This document shows, in pieces, positions 17,575-25,826 of a stretch of DNA of 37,024 nt (position 1 is the stretch's first letter; each line of letters opens with the position of its first letter). Origin of the DNA: Tubiluchus corallicola (Eukaryota; Priapulida; Priapulimorpha; Priapulimorphida; Tubiluchidae); assembly GCA_030141605.1 (NCBI GenBank), contig JAQGDQ010002440.1, positions 1 to 37,024 on the forward strand, read 5' to 3'. The notes under the pieces are model-generated. The model was not told where the DNA came from and ran no database searches. It saw only the letters and a program-made list of their open reading frames with translations. A program made the translations under genes and the position numbers.

Positions 17575-18274
17575 ATGAAAAGAATGATTTTGATAGTAAG
17601 TGCAACGCTAGTACTTATTTTAGCAATAAGTACTATTGGAAAAATATCTAACAAAGAGTTCAATAAAAAATCACCTAATTTAAAGCCCTGAAGTAAACGA
17701 AGTGGGAATTGATGTATTTAAAGCTCTAGAAATAAGAGCTACATCTAGAAACTTTACAAGTAAAGAAGTTCCTTTAGAAATTATTTCTTCCATTTTGTGG
17801 GCTGGAAACGGTGTTATCTTAGAAGATGGAGATAAAACTATACATGGGTACGATACTATTTCAGGGGCTACGTCTACAAATAGGTCCACTATTCCGTGGG
17901 TGTGGGAGTCTCATTACATAAATACTTATTTATTGTTAGATGATGGGTCTTATAAGTATATTCCTGAAGAACATAGCTTAGAACATATAAATAGTAAAAA
18001 TTTTATAAAAGAAAGCGGTTTAAATACAGATGGAGCTCACGGTGTAATTGTTGTTGCAGTAGATAATAATATTTTAAAAGACAAAAATAGTGAAATTAGT
18101 AAAAATATATCTTATGTTGCAGCAGGGTCAGTCATCCAAAATATGAATGTTGCAGGAGCTGCACACAATGTACAAATGCTCCCTCAAATAGGTTTTAATG
18201 AAAATATTGGAAGTGAACTAGGTTTATCAGAAAATATTAAAGTTTTATTGATTTTACCTTTTGGATATGCTTAA
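17575..18274 (+). CDS. Membrane-anchored or exported nitroreductase-like flavoprotein, one frameshift as read
   Basis: The ATG at 17575-17577 follows AGGAG at a good distance and encodes a basic start and a hydrophobic segment (ILIVSATLVLILAIS), reading open to TGA at 17689. The next frame continues without a break: EVNEVGIDVFKALEIRATSR, then the SILWAGNGV motif and a C-terminal LLILPFGYA. These match the nitroreductase fold as seen in SagB/ThcOx-type FMN enzymes, with RATSRNF as the FMN-phosphate contact. One base in the CCC run at 17686-17688 separates the two frames; with it the protein is about 230 residues. The redox substrate is unknown. An N-terminal membrane segment is unusual, as most nitroreductases are cytosolic. 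It stands alone, between its own promoter and a terminator. Confidence 0.72.
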
Positions 18275-18311
18275 AATTAATTAGATCTATATAATTTTTA
18301 ATTTTAAATAA

Positions 18312-18342
18312 CAAAAGAACTTCTAAAATAGAAGTTCTTTTG
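18312..18342. terminator. Bidirectional rho-independent terminator
   Basis: A perfect 14-base inverted repeat (CAAAAGAACTTCTA, 3-base spacer, TAGAAGTTCTTTTG). It lies between the convergent nitroreductase-like gene and the Spy-like gene; the A- and T-rich outer arms allow termination from both sides. Confidence 0.85.
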
Positions 18343-18349
18343 TAGTTTA

Positions 18350-18979
18350 TTATTTTTTAGAATCAACATATTTATTCATAATTTTACTATACCTTTTCAT
18401 TTTTTTATCAAATTTTGATTCCATTTTTTTATATTTACGATATTGTTTATTATCTAGTATATTTTCCATTTCAGAAGAAAATTCTCCTCTCATTTTTTTC
18501 ATTTCTTCTTTTATTTCTTCAATTGAAGAATTTTGCTCACTTATTTGTTTTGTCTTTTTTGAATTTTCCTCAAGAAGAGCTGTAACTTCTTTCTTTTGAT
18601 CTTCGTTAAGATTTAACTTTTTGTCAAAGTGGCTAACCATTTTATCAAGCATTTCTTTTTCTTTTTCTTTTTGCATCTCATCAAATTTAACTTTTTGTTC
18701 AGAAGTTAAAACTTCTTTCATTTCATCTTTTTGCTTATCCATTAAATTCTTATATTCTTCAAATTTAATTTCTTTTGAAACATCACTTTCTTTTACTTCT
18801 TTAAATTCATCTTTATATTTTTCCTTAATTTCTTTAATTTCTCCTTTTTGTTTTTCTGTTAACTCAAGTTCTTCCATCATTGCTTCATGAGTATGTTTAG
18901 AGTTTTTAGCATATATTTGTGTTGAGCCTAGTATAATCATGCTACTAATTATAGTAACTAATAATAATTTCTTTTTCAT
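18350..18979 (-). CDS. Spy/CpxP-like periplasmic protein
   Basis: About 209 residues from the ATG at 18977-18979. This start is preferred over one 14 codons upstream because AAAGGAG precedes it and a clean signal peptide follows (KKKLLLVTIISSMIILGS, cleavage likely near QIYA-KN). The mature part is almost wholly charged helix. It carries two LTXXQ-like elements, LELTEKQKGEI and LNLNEDQKKEV, the hallmark of Spy/CpxP chaperones that form curved helical dimers. Its length is greater than E. coli Spy and the helix is rich in glutamate and lysine. Known members protect envelope proteins under stress. It is separate from the PspC genes upstream, which end at a terminator. A metal-binding role is not evident because histidines are few. 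Confidence 0.78.
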   Translation of the reverse strand: MKKKLLLVTIISSMIILGSTQIYAKNSKHTHEAMMEELELTEKQKGEIKEIKEKYKDEFKEVKESDVSKEIKFEEYKNLMDKQKDEMKEVLTSEQKVKFDEMQKEKEKEMLDKMVSHFDKKLNLNEDQKKEVTALLEENSKKTKQISEQNSSIEEIKEEMKKMRGEFSSEMENILDNKQYRKYKKMESKFDKKMKRYSKIMNKYVDSKK

Positions 18980-19086
18980 AAAATATTCTCCTTTGTAAAA
19001 TATATTTAAATTACTTGACATAATACCAAGTAAAGCTTAGAATAATCTTTTTGTATTCTTAAAATTTAATTAAATATCCTTAAAAT

Positions 19087-19114
19087 AAAAAAGGTACACA
19101 TATATATGCATACC
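19087..19114 (-). terminator. Rho-independent terminator after the PspC genes
   Basis: On the minus strand, GGTATGCAT and ATGTGTACC form a 9-pair stem (two G-T wobbles) with a 4-base loop, followed directly by six T. It lies 33 bases beyond the stop of the shorter PspC gene and cuts this unit off from the Spy-like gene. Confidence 0.65.
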
Positions 19115-19146
19115 TAATGTTTATGCCGTTAATTTCTTAATTAAAT

Positions 19147-19329
19147 TTAGTTTTCCACAGGCATTAATATTATTGCTATAACATAAAGAAGAATGCCTCC
19201 CCCTCCAAAAAAAGTTAAGAATATAAACAATATTCTAATTATATTTGAATCAATGTTAAAGTATTTACCTAGACCTCCACATACACCTGCCAACTTCTTA
19301 TCACTTTCTGACCTCATCAACTTTTTCAC
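19147..19329 (-). CDS. PspC-domain membrane protein (short copy)
   Basis: 60 residues, essentially one PspC domain. A cytoplasmic start MRSESDKKLAGVCGGLGKYF is followed by FNIDSNIIRILFIF and a glycine-rich turn before the second hydrophobic stretch (LLYVIAIILMPV). The start codon is GTG, with AGGAGG 9 bases upstream. The first 24 residues are nearly identical to those of the larger neighbour, so this is a tandem duplicate. PspC family members are envelope-stress components in proteobacteria, while in other phyla such single-domain proteins have no fixed role. It is 21 bases after the long copy and shares its transcript. Confidence 0.86.
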   Translation of the reverse strand: MKKLMRSESDKKLAGVCGGLGKYFNIDSNIIRILFIFLTFFGGGGILLYVIAIILMPVEN

Positions 19330-19350
19330 TTTACTTATTCCTCCTAGATA

Positions 19351-19674
19351 TTATTGATTTATTTCACCTTCTGCTTCATTAGGTTCCACTGTAATTTCTT
19401 TATTATCATCTACTATTTCGTCTTCCTTAGGGGCTTCATTTAATGATTCCTGCTCTGTTATATTTCCATCAGTTGTAACATACTTCTTATCATCTGAGGG
19501 TATCAGTATAGCAGCTATTATATATAGCAAAATCCCTCCAAAACCACCTGTGAATAAAGCTATAAAAACAAACACAATTCTTATAATTGTAGAATCAATA
19601 TCAAAGTACTTACCTAGACCTCCACATACACCAGCTAGTTTTTTATCACTTTCAGATCTCATTAATTTTTTCAT
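19351..19674 (-). CDS. PspC-domain membrane protein with acidic C-terminal tail (long copy)
   Basis: 107 residues. Residues 1-60 form the same PspC domain as in the short copy (SDKKLAGVCGGLGKYFDIDS, then IIRIVFVFIALF and LLYIIAAILIPS). A strongly acidic tail of about 45 residues follows (DEIVDDNKEITVEPNEAEGE) and has no counterpart in the short copy. AGGAGGAG precedes the ATG. The tail could be a protein-protein contact, but this is only inferred. It is the promoter-proximal gene of a two-gene unit that ends at the terminator at 19087-19114. Confidence 0.86.
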   Translation of the reverse strand: MKKLMRSESDKKLAGVCGGLGKYFDIDSTIIRIVFVFIALFTGGFGGILLYIIAAILIPSDDKKYVTTDGNITEQESLNEAPKEDEIVDDNKEITVEPNEAEGEINQ

Positions 19675-19776
19675 TTGCTCCTCCTTTTTTTTATTTATTA
19701 AAAAATATCATATCACTAATTATAACCTTTTTTTATTTTTCATTCAATAGATTTAATGTAATATAGTAAAAATATA

Positions 19777-19785
19777 TGATATAAT
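19777..19785 (+). promoter_or_regulatory. Candidate extended -10 promoter of the 4-TM gene at 19808
   Basis: TGATATAAT, the same extended -10 nonamer as found before the nitroreductase-like gene. No strong -35 hexamer is visible at the right distance. The predicted start lies just ahead of GGAGGTGA, so the leader would be very short. Confidence 0.5.
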
Positions 19786-19807
19786 TATTTGTACGGAGGT
19801 GATTTAC

Positions 19808-20197
19808 ATGGTACCTAATAAGTTAAAAAAATGGTTTTTGGCTCACTTTATTATAGATATGATATTTGCAATACCTCTTATGTTTTTTACAGAGGAAGTA
19901 CTCATTTTTATAAAAATGGAAAACACAAACCTCATTTTTGCACGCCTTGTAGGAGCAGCCCTTTTCGGCATTGGTATAGAATCTCTATTAGGTAACAATA
20001 AAGGCATTGAGAGTTATTCAAGTTTATTAACCCTAAAAATAATATGGTCTTTTAGTGCTATTGTTGCATTTTCTTTAAGTATTTTTAAAGATAAAAATAA
20101 TAATATTTTTCTATGGTTATCATTTTTTATATTTATCATATTTAACATAGCATGGGTGTATTGGAAACTTATTTTATTAAGAGAAAAATCTGTATAA
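19808..20197 (+). CDS. Small 4-TM membrane protein of unknown function
   Basis: 129 residues; four hydrophobic segments separated by short loops, a basic start (NKLKKWFLAHF) and a basic end. The second helix region contains ARLVGAALFGIGIESL, reminiscent of small uncharacterised membrane proteins in many bacteria, but I recognise no defined family. I choose the ATG at 19808-19810, since GGAGGTGA lies 5 bases before it; a GTG at 19799 would overlap that site. It stands alone, divergent from the PspC genes. Confidence 0.65.
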   Translation: MVPNKLKKWFLAHFIIDMIFAIPLMFFTEEVLIFIKMENTNLIFARLVGAALFGIGIESLLGNNKGIESYSSLLTLKIIWSFSAIVAFSLSIFKDKNNNIFLWLSFFIFIIFNIAWVYWKLILLREKSV

Positions 20198-20399
20198 TTC
20201 AAAATTTTATTTTTTTGTATAATTTTTTTATTATTTCTACATATTTTAATTGACAAAATATATAAAAAGTTTTACAATTTTTTTATATTATTTAAGTACA
20301 TTTTTATAAAAATATATATAAATTAATGTTAATAGTTATAAAAATAAAATAAATAATTGTTTTTTTAATTAAAAAATAATGAGAGAAGCTATATAGAAT

Positions 20400-20416
20400 A
20401 CACAGTATAGTTGTGT
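20400..20416. promoter_or_regulatory. Imperfect palindrome upstream of the glycerol cluster (possible operator or leader hairpin)
   Basis: ACACA and TGTGT flank a 7-base centre (GTATAGT) that itself contains TATA, giving a near-symmetric element 67 bases before the first start codon. It lies in the only upstream region of the cluster (20198-20482) and could be a repressor site or a small RNA hairpin. No clear promoter pair could be fixed around it. Low certainty. Confidence 0.3.
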
Positions 20417-20482
20417 CATTTTACATGGCCTTTTTACTATGCTAAATTTGACTATTAACTTAAACAGAAAGGAGCAATATTT

Positions 20483-21913
20483 ATGTATGACATAGTAATA
20501 ATAGGAGCTGGAATAAGTGGAGCTAGTATTGCTAGAGAACTTTCAAAGTATTCATTAAAAATATTAGTACTCGAAAAGGAAAATGATGTTTCAAATGGAA
20601 CAACTAAAGCAAATTCAGCAATAGTACATGCAGGATATGATGCACCACCTGGTACTTTAATGGCGAAGTATAACGCTCTAGGTAATAAAATGTTTACTAG
20701 CATTTGTAAAGATTTGAATGTCCCTTTCAAAAGAATAGGCTCTTTAGTTTTAGCTTTTAATGAAAAGGAAAAAGAACATTTAAAAGAGCTCTATAAAAAA
20801 GGAATTGAAAATAATATTCCTGATATGGAAATTATTTCAGGGGAAGAAGTAAGAAATATAGAACCTAACATAAGTGGAAAAGTAGTTGAAGCACTACATG
20901 CAAAAACTGCTGGAATAGTGGGACCATGGGAACTATGTATAGCTCTTCTGGAAAATGCTGTTATTAATGGAGTACACCTACAATTAAAAACAGAAGTTAT
21001 CGATATAGAAAATACACAAGAATGTTACAAAATACATACTAATACTGGAAGTATTAAATCAAAGGTCATTGTTAATGCAGCGGGAATATATGCAGATAAA
21101 ATACACAACATGGTATCTCCTCCAACATTTAAAATAATCCCTAGGAGAGGGCAATACTTTGTTTTAGATAAAACGCAAGGAAGCATAATTAATAAAGTAC
21201 TGTTTCAGTGTCCTAGTAAACTAGGAAAAGGGGTTTTAATAACTCCAACAGTACATGGGAATTTGCTAGTTGGACCTGATTCAGAAGACATAGAAAGTAA
21301 AGACAATTTATCAACTACAGGAAACCGTTTGGATTATATAAAAGAAACTGCTGCAAAATCAATAAAAAACATTAACTATAGAGACTCTATACGAAATTTT
21401 GCAGGTTTAAGAGCAAATCCTAGCACAAATGATTTTATTATCGAAGAATCTAAAAATTCACCTAATTTTTTTAATGTAGCAGGAATTAAGTCTCCTGGTT
21501 TATCTTCAGCTTTTGCTTTTGCAGAAGATTTAGCTAAAATGGTGATTAAAAAATTTAATAATGTAGATATAAATAAAGAATACACTCTATATAGAAAACA
21601 AATTGTTTTTAATGAACTATCACAAGAAGAAAAAAATGAGCTTATCAAAAAAAATTCTACATATGGAAAAATAGTATGTAGGTGTGAAGCTATAACAGAA
21701 GGAGAAATAATAGATAGTATAAGAAGACCTGTTGGAGCAAGAACTTTAGATGGTATAAAAAAAAGATGTCGGCCAGGAATGGGAAGGTGCCAAGGTGGAT
21801 TTTGTGGCCCTAAAATCCAAGAAATTTTAGCAAGAGAATTAGGTGTAGAATTAGAAGATGTAATTTTAGATAAAGAAGGCTCATATATACTAACTGGAAA
21901 AACAAAGAATTAG
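20483..21913 (+). CDS. glpA: GlpA-like FAD glycerol-3-phosphate dehydrogenase with C-terminal [2Fe-2S] (BFD-like) domain
   Basis: 476 residues. FAD-binding motif IIGAGISGASIAREL (5-19) opens a DAO-type oxidoreductase domain with SAIVHAGYDAPP and a long second half (VNAAGIYAD, RRGQYFVLDK, then NFAGLRANPSTNDF). The final 80 residues are a BFD-like iron-sulphur domain: CRCEAIT at 399, followed by CRPGMGRCQGGFCGP, five cysteines in all. This combination, with the GlpB-like and DUF1667 genes behind it, is the anaerobic glycerol-3-phosphate dehydrogenase arrangement widespread in Firmicutes and Fusobacteria. The expected reaction is glycerol 3-phosphate to dihydroxyacetone phosphate, with electrons passed to the GlpB-like partner. 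The N-terminal domain alone would also fit an LhgO-type 2-hydroxyacid oxidase, so the call rests partly on context. GGAG stands 7-10 bases before the ATG. Confidence 0.85.
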   Translation: MYDIVIIGAGISGASIARELSKYSLKILVLEKENDVSNGTTKANSAIVHAGYDAPPGTLMAKYNALGNKMFTSICKDLNVPFKRIGSLVLAFNEKEKEHLKELYKKGIENNIPDMEIISGEEVRNIEPNISGKVVEALHAKTAGIVGPWELCIALLENAVINGVHLQLKTEVIDIENTQECYKIHTNTGSIKSKVIVNAAGIYADKIHNMVSPPTFKIIPRRGQYFVLDKTQGSIINKVLFQCPSKLGKGVLITPTVHGNLLVGPDSEDIESKDNLSTTGNRLDYIKETAAKSIKNINYRDSIRNFAGLRANPSTNDFIIEESKNSPNFFNVAGIKSPGLSSAFAFAEDLAKMVIKKFNNVDINKEYTLYRKQIVFNELSQEEKNELIKKNSTYGKIVCRCEAITEGEIIDSIRRPVGARTLDGIKKRCRPGMGRCQGGFCGPKIQEILARELGVELEDVILDKEGSYILTGKTKN

Positions 21914-21949
21914 TTTTAAAATTTCATAAACTTTTTACGGAGGATAAAA

Positions 21950-23214
21950 ATGAAATATGATATTTGTATTATTGGAGGAGGACCTGCAGGCCTTGCTGCT
22001 GCTTTAGAAGCTAAAAAAAATGGTGTAGAAAGTGTTCTTATATTAGAAAGAGATAAAGAGTTAGAGGTATACTACAGCAGTGTATACACAATGGCTTTGG
22101 ATTGCATGAATTTAATGAAGAGCTTACAGGCCCAGAATATGCACAAAGATTTATTAATGATGTAAAAAAAGAAAATATTGATATAAAATTAGAAACAATG
22201 GTACTTACTATAACAAAGGATAAAAAAATACATATTATTACTCCTAAAAATGGTTATGTGATAATAGAAGCAAAAGCAATTATATTTGCCATGGGTTGTA
22301 GAGAAAGAACTAGGGGAGCTGTATCAATTCCAGGAGATAGGCCTTCAGGAATTTTAACTGCTGGAACAGCTCAAAGGTACATAAATATGGAAGGATATAT
22401 GGTAGGTAAAGAAGTGGTTATACTAGGATCTGGAGATATAGGTTTAATCATGGCTAGGAGGATGACTTTAGAAGGAGCAAAGGTAAAAGCTGTTGCAGAA
22501 CTTATGCCATATTCTGGGGGATTAACTAGGAATATAGTGCAATGTTTAGACGATTACGACATCCCCCTTTTACTAAACCATACAGTAACTTATATAAAGG
22601 GAAAAAAAAGATTAGAATCAGTTATTATTTCAGAAGTTGATCAAAGCAGAAAACCTATAAAAGGAACAGAAAAAGAATATAAATGTGACACACTATTGCT
22701 ATCTGTTGGTCTTATACCAGAAAATGAGCTTTCGCTATCAATGGGAATTGATATAGACACAAAAACAAACGGTCCAATTGTAAATGAAATTATGGAAACC
22801 AATATTAAAGGAGTTTTTGCATGTGGAAATGTAGTGCATGTACATGATTTAGTAGATTTTGTTTCTGAGGAAAGTAGAAAGGCAGGAAAAGGAGCTGCTA
22901 GGTATATAAAGAATAATATTTCTGAATCAGATAATTATATTTTTATAAAACCTAAAGACAATATAACATATACAGTTCCACAAAAGATAAGAGTTGAGAA
23001 TATAGAATCAAGACTAGAACTATTTTTTAGAGTAAACCAAGTGATACAAAATGCAAAAATTAATATTCATTCTGGAAATAATATTATTTATTCAATAAAA
23101 AAGAAACATTTAGCTCCTGGCGAGATGGAGAAAATAAACATAAAAAAAGAAATTATTGACAAAGTAGATAGTAAAGAAATCTATGTATCAATATCTAAAG
23201 AGGTGGACTTATAA
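21950..23214 (+). CDS. GlpB-like FAD/NAD(P)-dependent oxidoreductase, one frameshift as read
   Basis: Pyridine-nucleotide-disulphide-type flavoprotein, about 420 residues, pairing with the GlpA-like subunit. The first frame starts at 21950 with ICIIGGGPAGLAAALEAKK and ends at 22165. A G is missing near 22064: from there the next frame reads CIHNGFGLHEF, a conserved segment of this family, and runs on to 23214. The second half has the FAD region AIIFAMGCRERTRGA, the NAD-binding VILGSGDIGLIMAR and the late FAD motif GVFACGNVVHVHDLVD. Its end overlaps the DUF1667 start by one base (TAATG). AGGAGG precedes the ATG. Gene and subunit role are firm; the shift is a single-base loss and is probably a sequence error. 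Confidence 0.85.
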
Positions 23215-23561
23215 TGAAAAAAGAATTAATATGTGTAGTATGCCCTATTGGTTGTCACATAAATGTAGATATAAAAAATAATTATAAGGTTGAGGGAAAC
23301 CTTTGCGCTAGAGGAGAAACATACGGCAAGGAAGAGCTTACAAACCCTGTTAGAGTAGTAACTTCAACTATAAAAATAAAAAAAGCAATATATGAAAGAG
23401 TGCCAATAAAAACAGATAAGGCTATACCAAAGCACTTAATATTTCAATGCATGGATATTATAAATAAATTATGTGTAGAATCCCCAGTAGAAATGGGTAA
23501 TATTGTTTATGAAAATATCTTAAATACTGGAGCTAATATAATAGTAACAAGAAATATGTAA
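23214..23561 (+). CDS. DUF1667 protein (third component of the GlpA/GlpB-like dehydrogenase)
   Basis: 115 residues. It starts with CVVCPIGCHINVD and continues with the GNLCARGETYGKEEL motif, giving four conserved cysteines that probably hold an iron-sulphur cluster. The family is regularly encoded next to GlpA- and GlpB-like flavoproteins, and here its start is coupled to the preceding stop by a one-base overlap. It may take the place of GlpC as the electron-transfer or assembly subunit, but this is not established. The remainder (NPVRVVTSTIKI, then VPIKTDKAIPK) is typical of the family. No membrane segment is visible. Confidence 0.85.
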   Translation: MKKELICVVCPIGCHINVDIKNNYKVEGNLCARGETYGKEELTNPVRVVTSTIKIKKAIYERVPIKTDKAIPKHLIFQCMDIINKLCVESPVEMGNIVYENILNTGANIIVTRNM

Positions 23562-23582
23562 TACTACAAAATACTTGTTGTA
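23562..23582 (+). other. Hairpin directly after the DUF1667 stop codon
   Basis: TACTACAA, a 5-base loop and TTGTTGTA pair as an 8-position stem with one T-T mismatch. There is no T-run after it, so it is not a standard terminator. It sits in the 87-base gap separating the dehydrogenase genes from glpQ and the transporter and could be an mRNA processing or stability element. Weak evidence. Confidence 0.3.
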
Positions 23583-23648
23583 ATGTAATAATCTCTAATA
23601 TAAAAAAACGCCTAATTTTACCACGCTTTCTTAAATCAAAGGGGAATT

Positions 23649-24722
23649 ATGAAAAAAACACTTTTGTTATTAGCTATTTTAGGATTATTTAATGTTTATA
23701 TATTAAAAGGAGAGAAAGTAGACAATAAAAAAATTGTAATTGCTCACAGAGGAGCAAGTGGCTATCTTCCTGAACATAGTTTAGAGTCTAAGGCGATGGC
23801 TTATGCTATGGGAGCAGATTATATAGAGCAAGATATTGTTATGACAAAAGATGATAGACTTATAATTTTACATGATCATTATTTAGATAGAGTTACAAAT
23901 GTTGCAAAAGTTTTTCCAAATAGAAAAAGACCAGATGGAAGATATTATGTCATTGACTTTACTTTAGATGAAATAAAAAAACTCAACATGACAGAAGGGT
24001 TTTCTATTAAAGAAGGTAAAGACATAGCAAATTACCCATCAAGATTTCCTTTATGGAAATCTAAATTTGAAGTAAGTACTTTTGAAGAAGAAATTGAATT
24101 AATTCAAGGTCTAAATAAAAGCACTGGTAAAAATATTGGGATATATCCTGAAATAAAATCCCCTTGGTTTCACCATAATGAAGGCAAAGATATTGCTAAG
24201 GAAACATTAAAAGTATTAAAAAAATATGGATATGTAGATAAAAGTGACAAAATTTATTTACAGTGCTTTGATTTTAATGAGATAAAAAGAATAAAAACCA
24301 CTCTTTTCCCAGAAATGGATATGGAATTAAAGTTAGTACAACTTATTGCTGAAAATTCTTGGAAAGAAACTTTTGAGAAGGATAAAAATGGTGATCTCAT
24401 TCCTTACAATTATGAATGGATGTTCCAAAAGGGTGCAATGAAAGAAATATCTAAATATGTAGATGGTATAGGCCCATGGAAACCAATGCTAGTAGAAGGA
24501 AAAGATAATAACGATAACTTGATAATTACAAATATGGCAGAAGAAATTCATAAATATAATATGGAAATACACCCTTACACATTTAGGCTAGACAAAGATA
24601 AAATACCTGAATATGCAGAAGATTTTGAAGATTTGTTATATATTTTTTACAATATTGTTGGAGTTGAAGGAGTTTTTACAGATTTTCCTGATAAGGCAGT
24701 TAATTTTTTAAAAAATAAATAA
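23649..24722 (+). CDS. glpQ: Exported glycerophosphodiester phosphodiesterase (GlpQ type)
   Basis: 357 residues. A signal peptide (KKTLLLLAILGLFNVYI, no lipobox cysteine) precedes the GDPD TIM-barrel. Catalytic motifs are AHRGASGYLPEHS (H33), ADYIEQDIVMTKDD (E60, D62) and LHDHYLD (H75). The insertion with VTNVAKVFPNRKRPDG and the length match GlpQ and the related protein D rather than short cytosolic UgpQ. The enzyme splits glycerophosphodiesters outside the cytoplasm into glycerol 3-phosphate and the alcohol headgroup. It is followed after 18 bases by the transporter genes, suggesting that its product, or its substrate, is what the TRAP system handles. AGGGG precedes the ATG. Confidence 0.93.
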   Translation: MKKTLLLLAILGLFNVYILKGEKVDNKKIVIAHRGASGYLPEHSLESKAMAYAMGADYIEQDIVMTKDDRLIILHDHYLDRVTNVAKVFPNRKRPDGRYYVIDFTLDEIKKLNMTEGFSIKEGKDIANYPSRFPLWKSKFEVSTFEEEIELIQGLNKSTGKNIGIYPEIKSPWFHHNEGKDIAKETLKVLKKYGYVDKSDKIYLQCFDFNEIKRIKTTLFPEMDMELKLVQLIAENSWKETFEKDKNGDLIPYNYEWMFQKGAMKEISKYVDGIGPWKPMLVEGKDNNDNLIITNMAEEIHKYNMEIHPYTFRLDKDKIPEYAEDFEDLLYIFYNIVGVEGVFTDFPDKAVNFLKNK

Positions 24723-24740
24723 ACTTTAGGAGGAAATACC

Positions 24741-25811
24741 ATGAGAAAAAAATTTTGCTTAATAATACCACTAATGACTTTAACGTTGTTTTTTATTAGC
24801 TGTAACAAAGAAAAAAATACTGCTAATACATCAGAAGAAAAAGCAGTTAGTGAAAAAGAAGTCACAAAAAGTGAAGGTAATGAAAAATCAAAAGAAGAGA
24901 GCTTTAAAATCAAGTTAAGTATGGTATTTAAGCCTTCAGAACTAGTAACTCAAGAGATAGAAAAAGTAGCAGAAAACATAAATAAAAGATCAAATGGTAG
25001 CATCATTATAGAGGTAGCCCATAGTGGACAACTACCTGTATATAAAGACAACTTAGAGCAAGTAGCTGCAGGATCAAATTGGATAGCAGTTGAAGATCCT
25101 TCATACATAGGAGACTACGTACCTGATTTTGCTGCTTTAGTAGGGCCTATGCTTTATGATACTTATGAAGAATACAAAACTATAGTAAAAAGTGAATTTG
25201 TTGACGACTTAAAAAAGAAAGCAGAAGAAAAGGGTATAAAAATATTAGCTTTAGACTATATTTTTGGCTTTAGAAACTTAATGACTAACAAAGAAATAAA
25301 ATCTCCTGAGGATTTAAAAGGTTTGAAAATTAGAGTACCTAATAGCCAACTTTGGGTAAAAACGTTATCAGCAATGGGTGCAAATCCAACTCCAATTCCT
25401 TTCACTGAAACATATGCAGGAATACAACAAGGTGTTGTAGAGGGGCTAGAAGGATCAATATTGACTATGTATTCTACAAAGATATATGAAGTAGTTAATA
25501 ATATGTCAATGACAAAACATTTTTTAGGAACAGCTGGGGTATATATTTCTCCTATTTTATGGGATAAGTTTTCAGAAAATCAACAAAATATAATTTTAGA
25601 AGAATTTGAAAAAGGCGCTATTGAAAATAATAAAAAAGTTGTTGAGCTAGATAAAGAATATAAAACAAAATTAGAAGAACTAGGTGTAAAATTTAATGAT
25701 GTAAATAAAGAAGAATTTAACGAATCAACAGCAGGAGTTTTTGAAGAATTTTCTTCTTGGAGCAAAGGTGTTCGAGAAACTATAATTGAAGAGCTTAATA
25801 AAGCTAAATAG
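24741..25811 (+). CDS. TRAP transporter substrate-binding lipoprotein DctP, copy 1
   Basis: 356 residues. A lipoprotein signal ends at C21 (LFFISC). A linker of about 30 charged residues precedes the DctP (type II periplasmic binding) domain. Recognisable parts: HSGQLPVYKDNLEQVAAGS, the GFRNLM region with R178, the substrate-binding arginine in GLKIRVPNS (R198), then GANPTPIPFTETYAGIQQG and VEGLEGS. In DctP proteins this arginine usually grips a carboxylate, though it could bind a phosphate. AGGAGG lies upstream. The next gene is a paralogue of it, with long identical stretches. Substrate unknown. Confidence 0.9.
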   Translation: MRKKFCLIIPLMTLTLFFISCNKEKNTANTSEEKAVSEKEVTKSEGNEKSKEESFKIKLSMVFKPSELVTQEIEKVAENINKRSNGSIIIEVAHSGQLPVYKDNLEQVAAGSNWIAVEDPSYIGDYVPDFAALVGPMLYDTYEEYKTIVKSEFVDDLKKKAEEKGIKILALDYIFGFRNLMTNKEIKSPEDLKGLKIRVPNSQLWVKTLSAMGANPTPIPFTETYAGIQQGVVEGLEGSILTMYSTKIYEVVNNMSMTKHFLGTAGVYISPILWDKFSENQQNIILEEFEKGAIENNKKVVELDKEYKTKLEELGVKFNDVNKEEFNESTAGVFEEFSSWSKGVRETIIEELNKAK

Positions 25812-25826
25812 AAATTAGGAGGAATT

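Noticed and set aside
17680-17889. A minus-strand frame opposite the nitroreductase start
   Set aside because: No ribosome binding site or motif; it is an antisense shadow of the FMN-domain sequence.
20198-20482. Known riboswitch upstream of the glycerol cluster
   Set aside because: I could not match the conserved core of any riboswitch class; only a short imperfect palindrome is supported.
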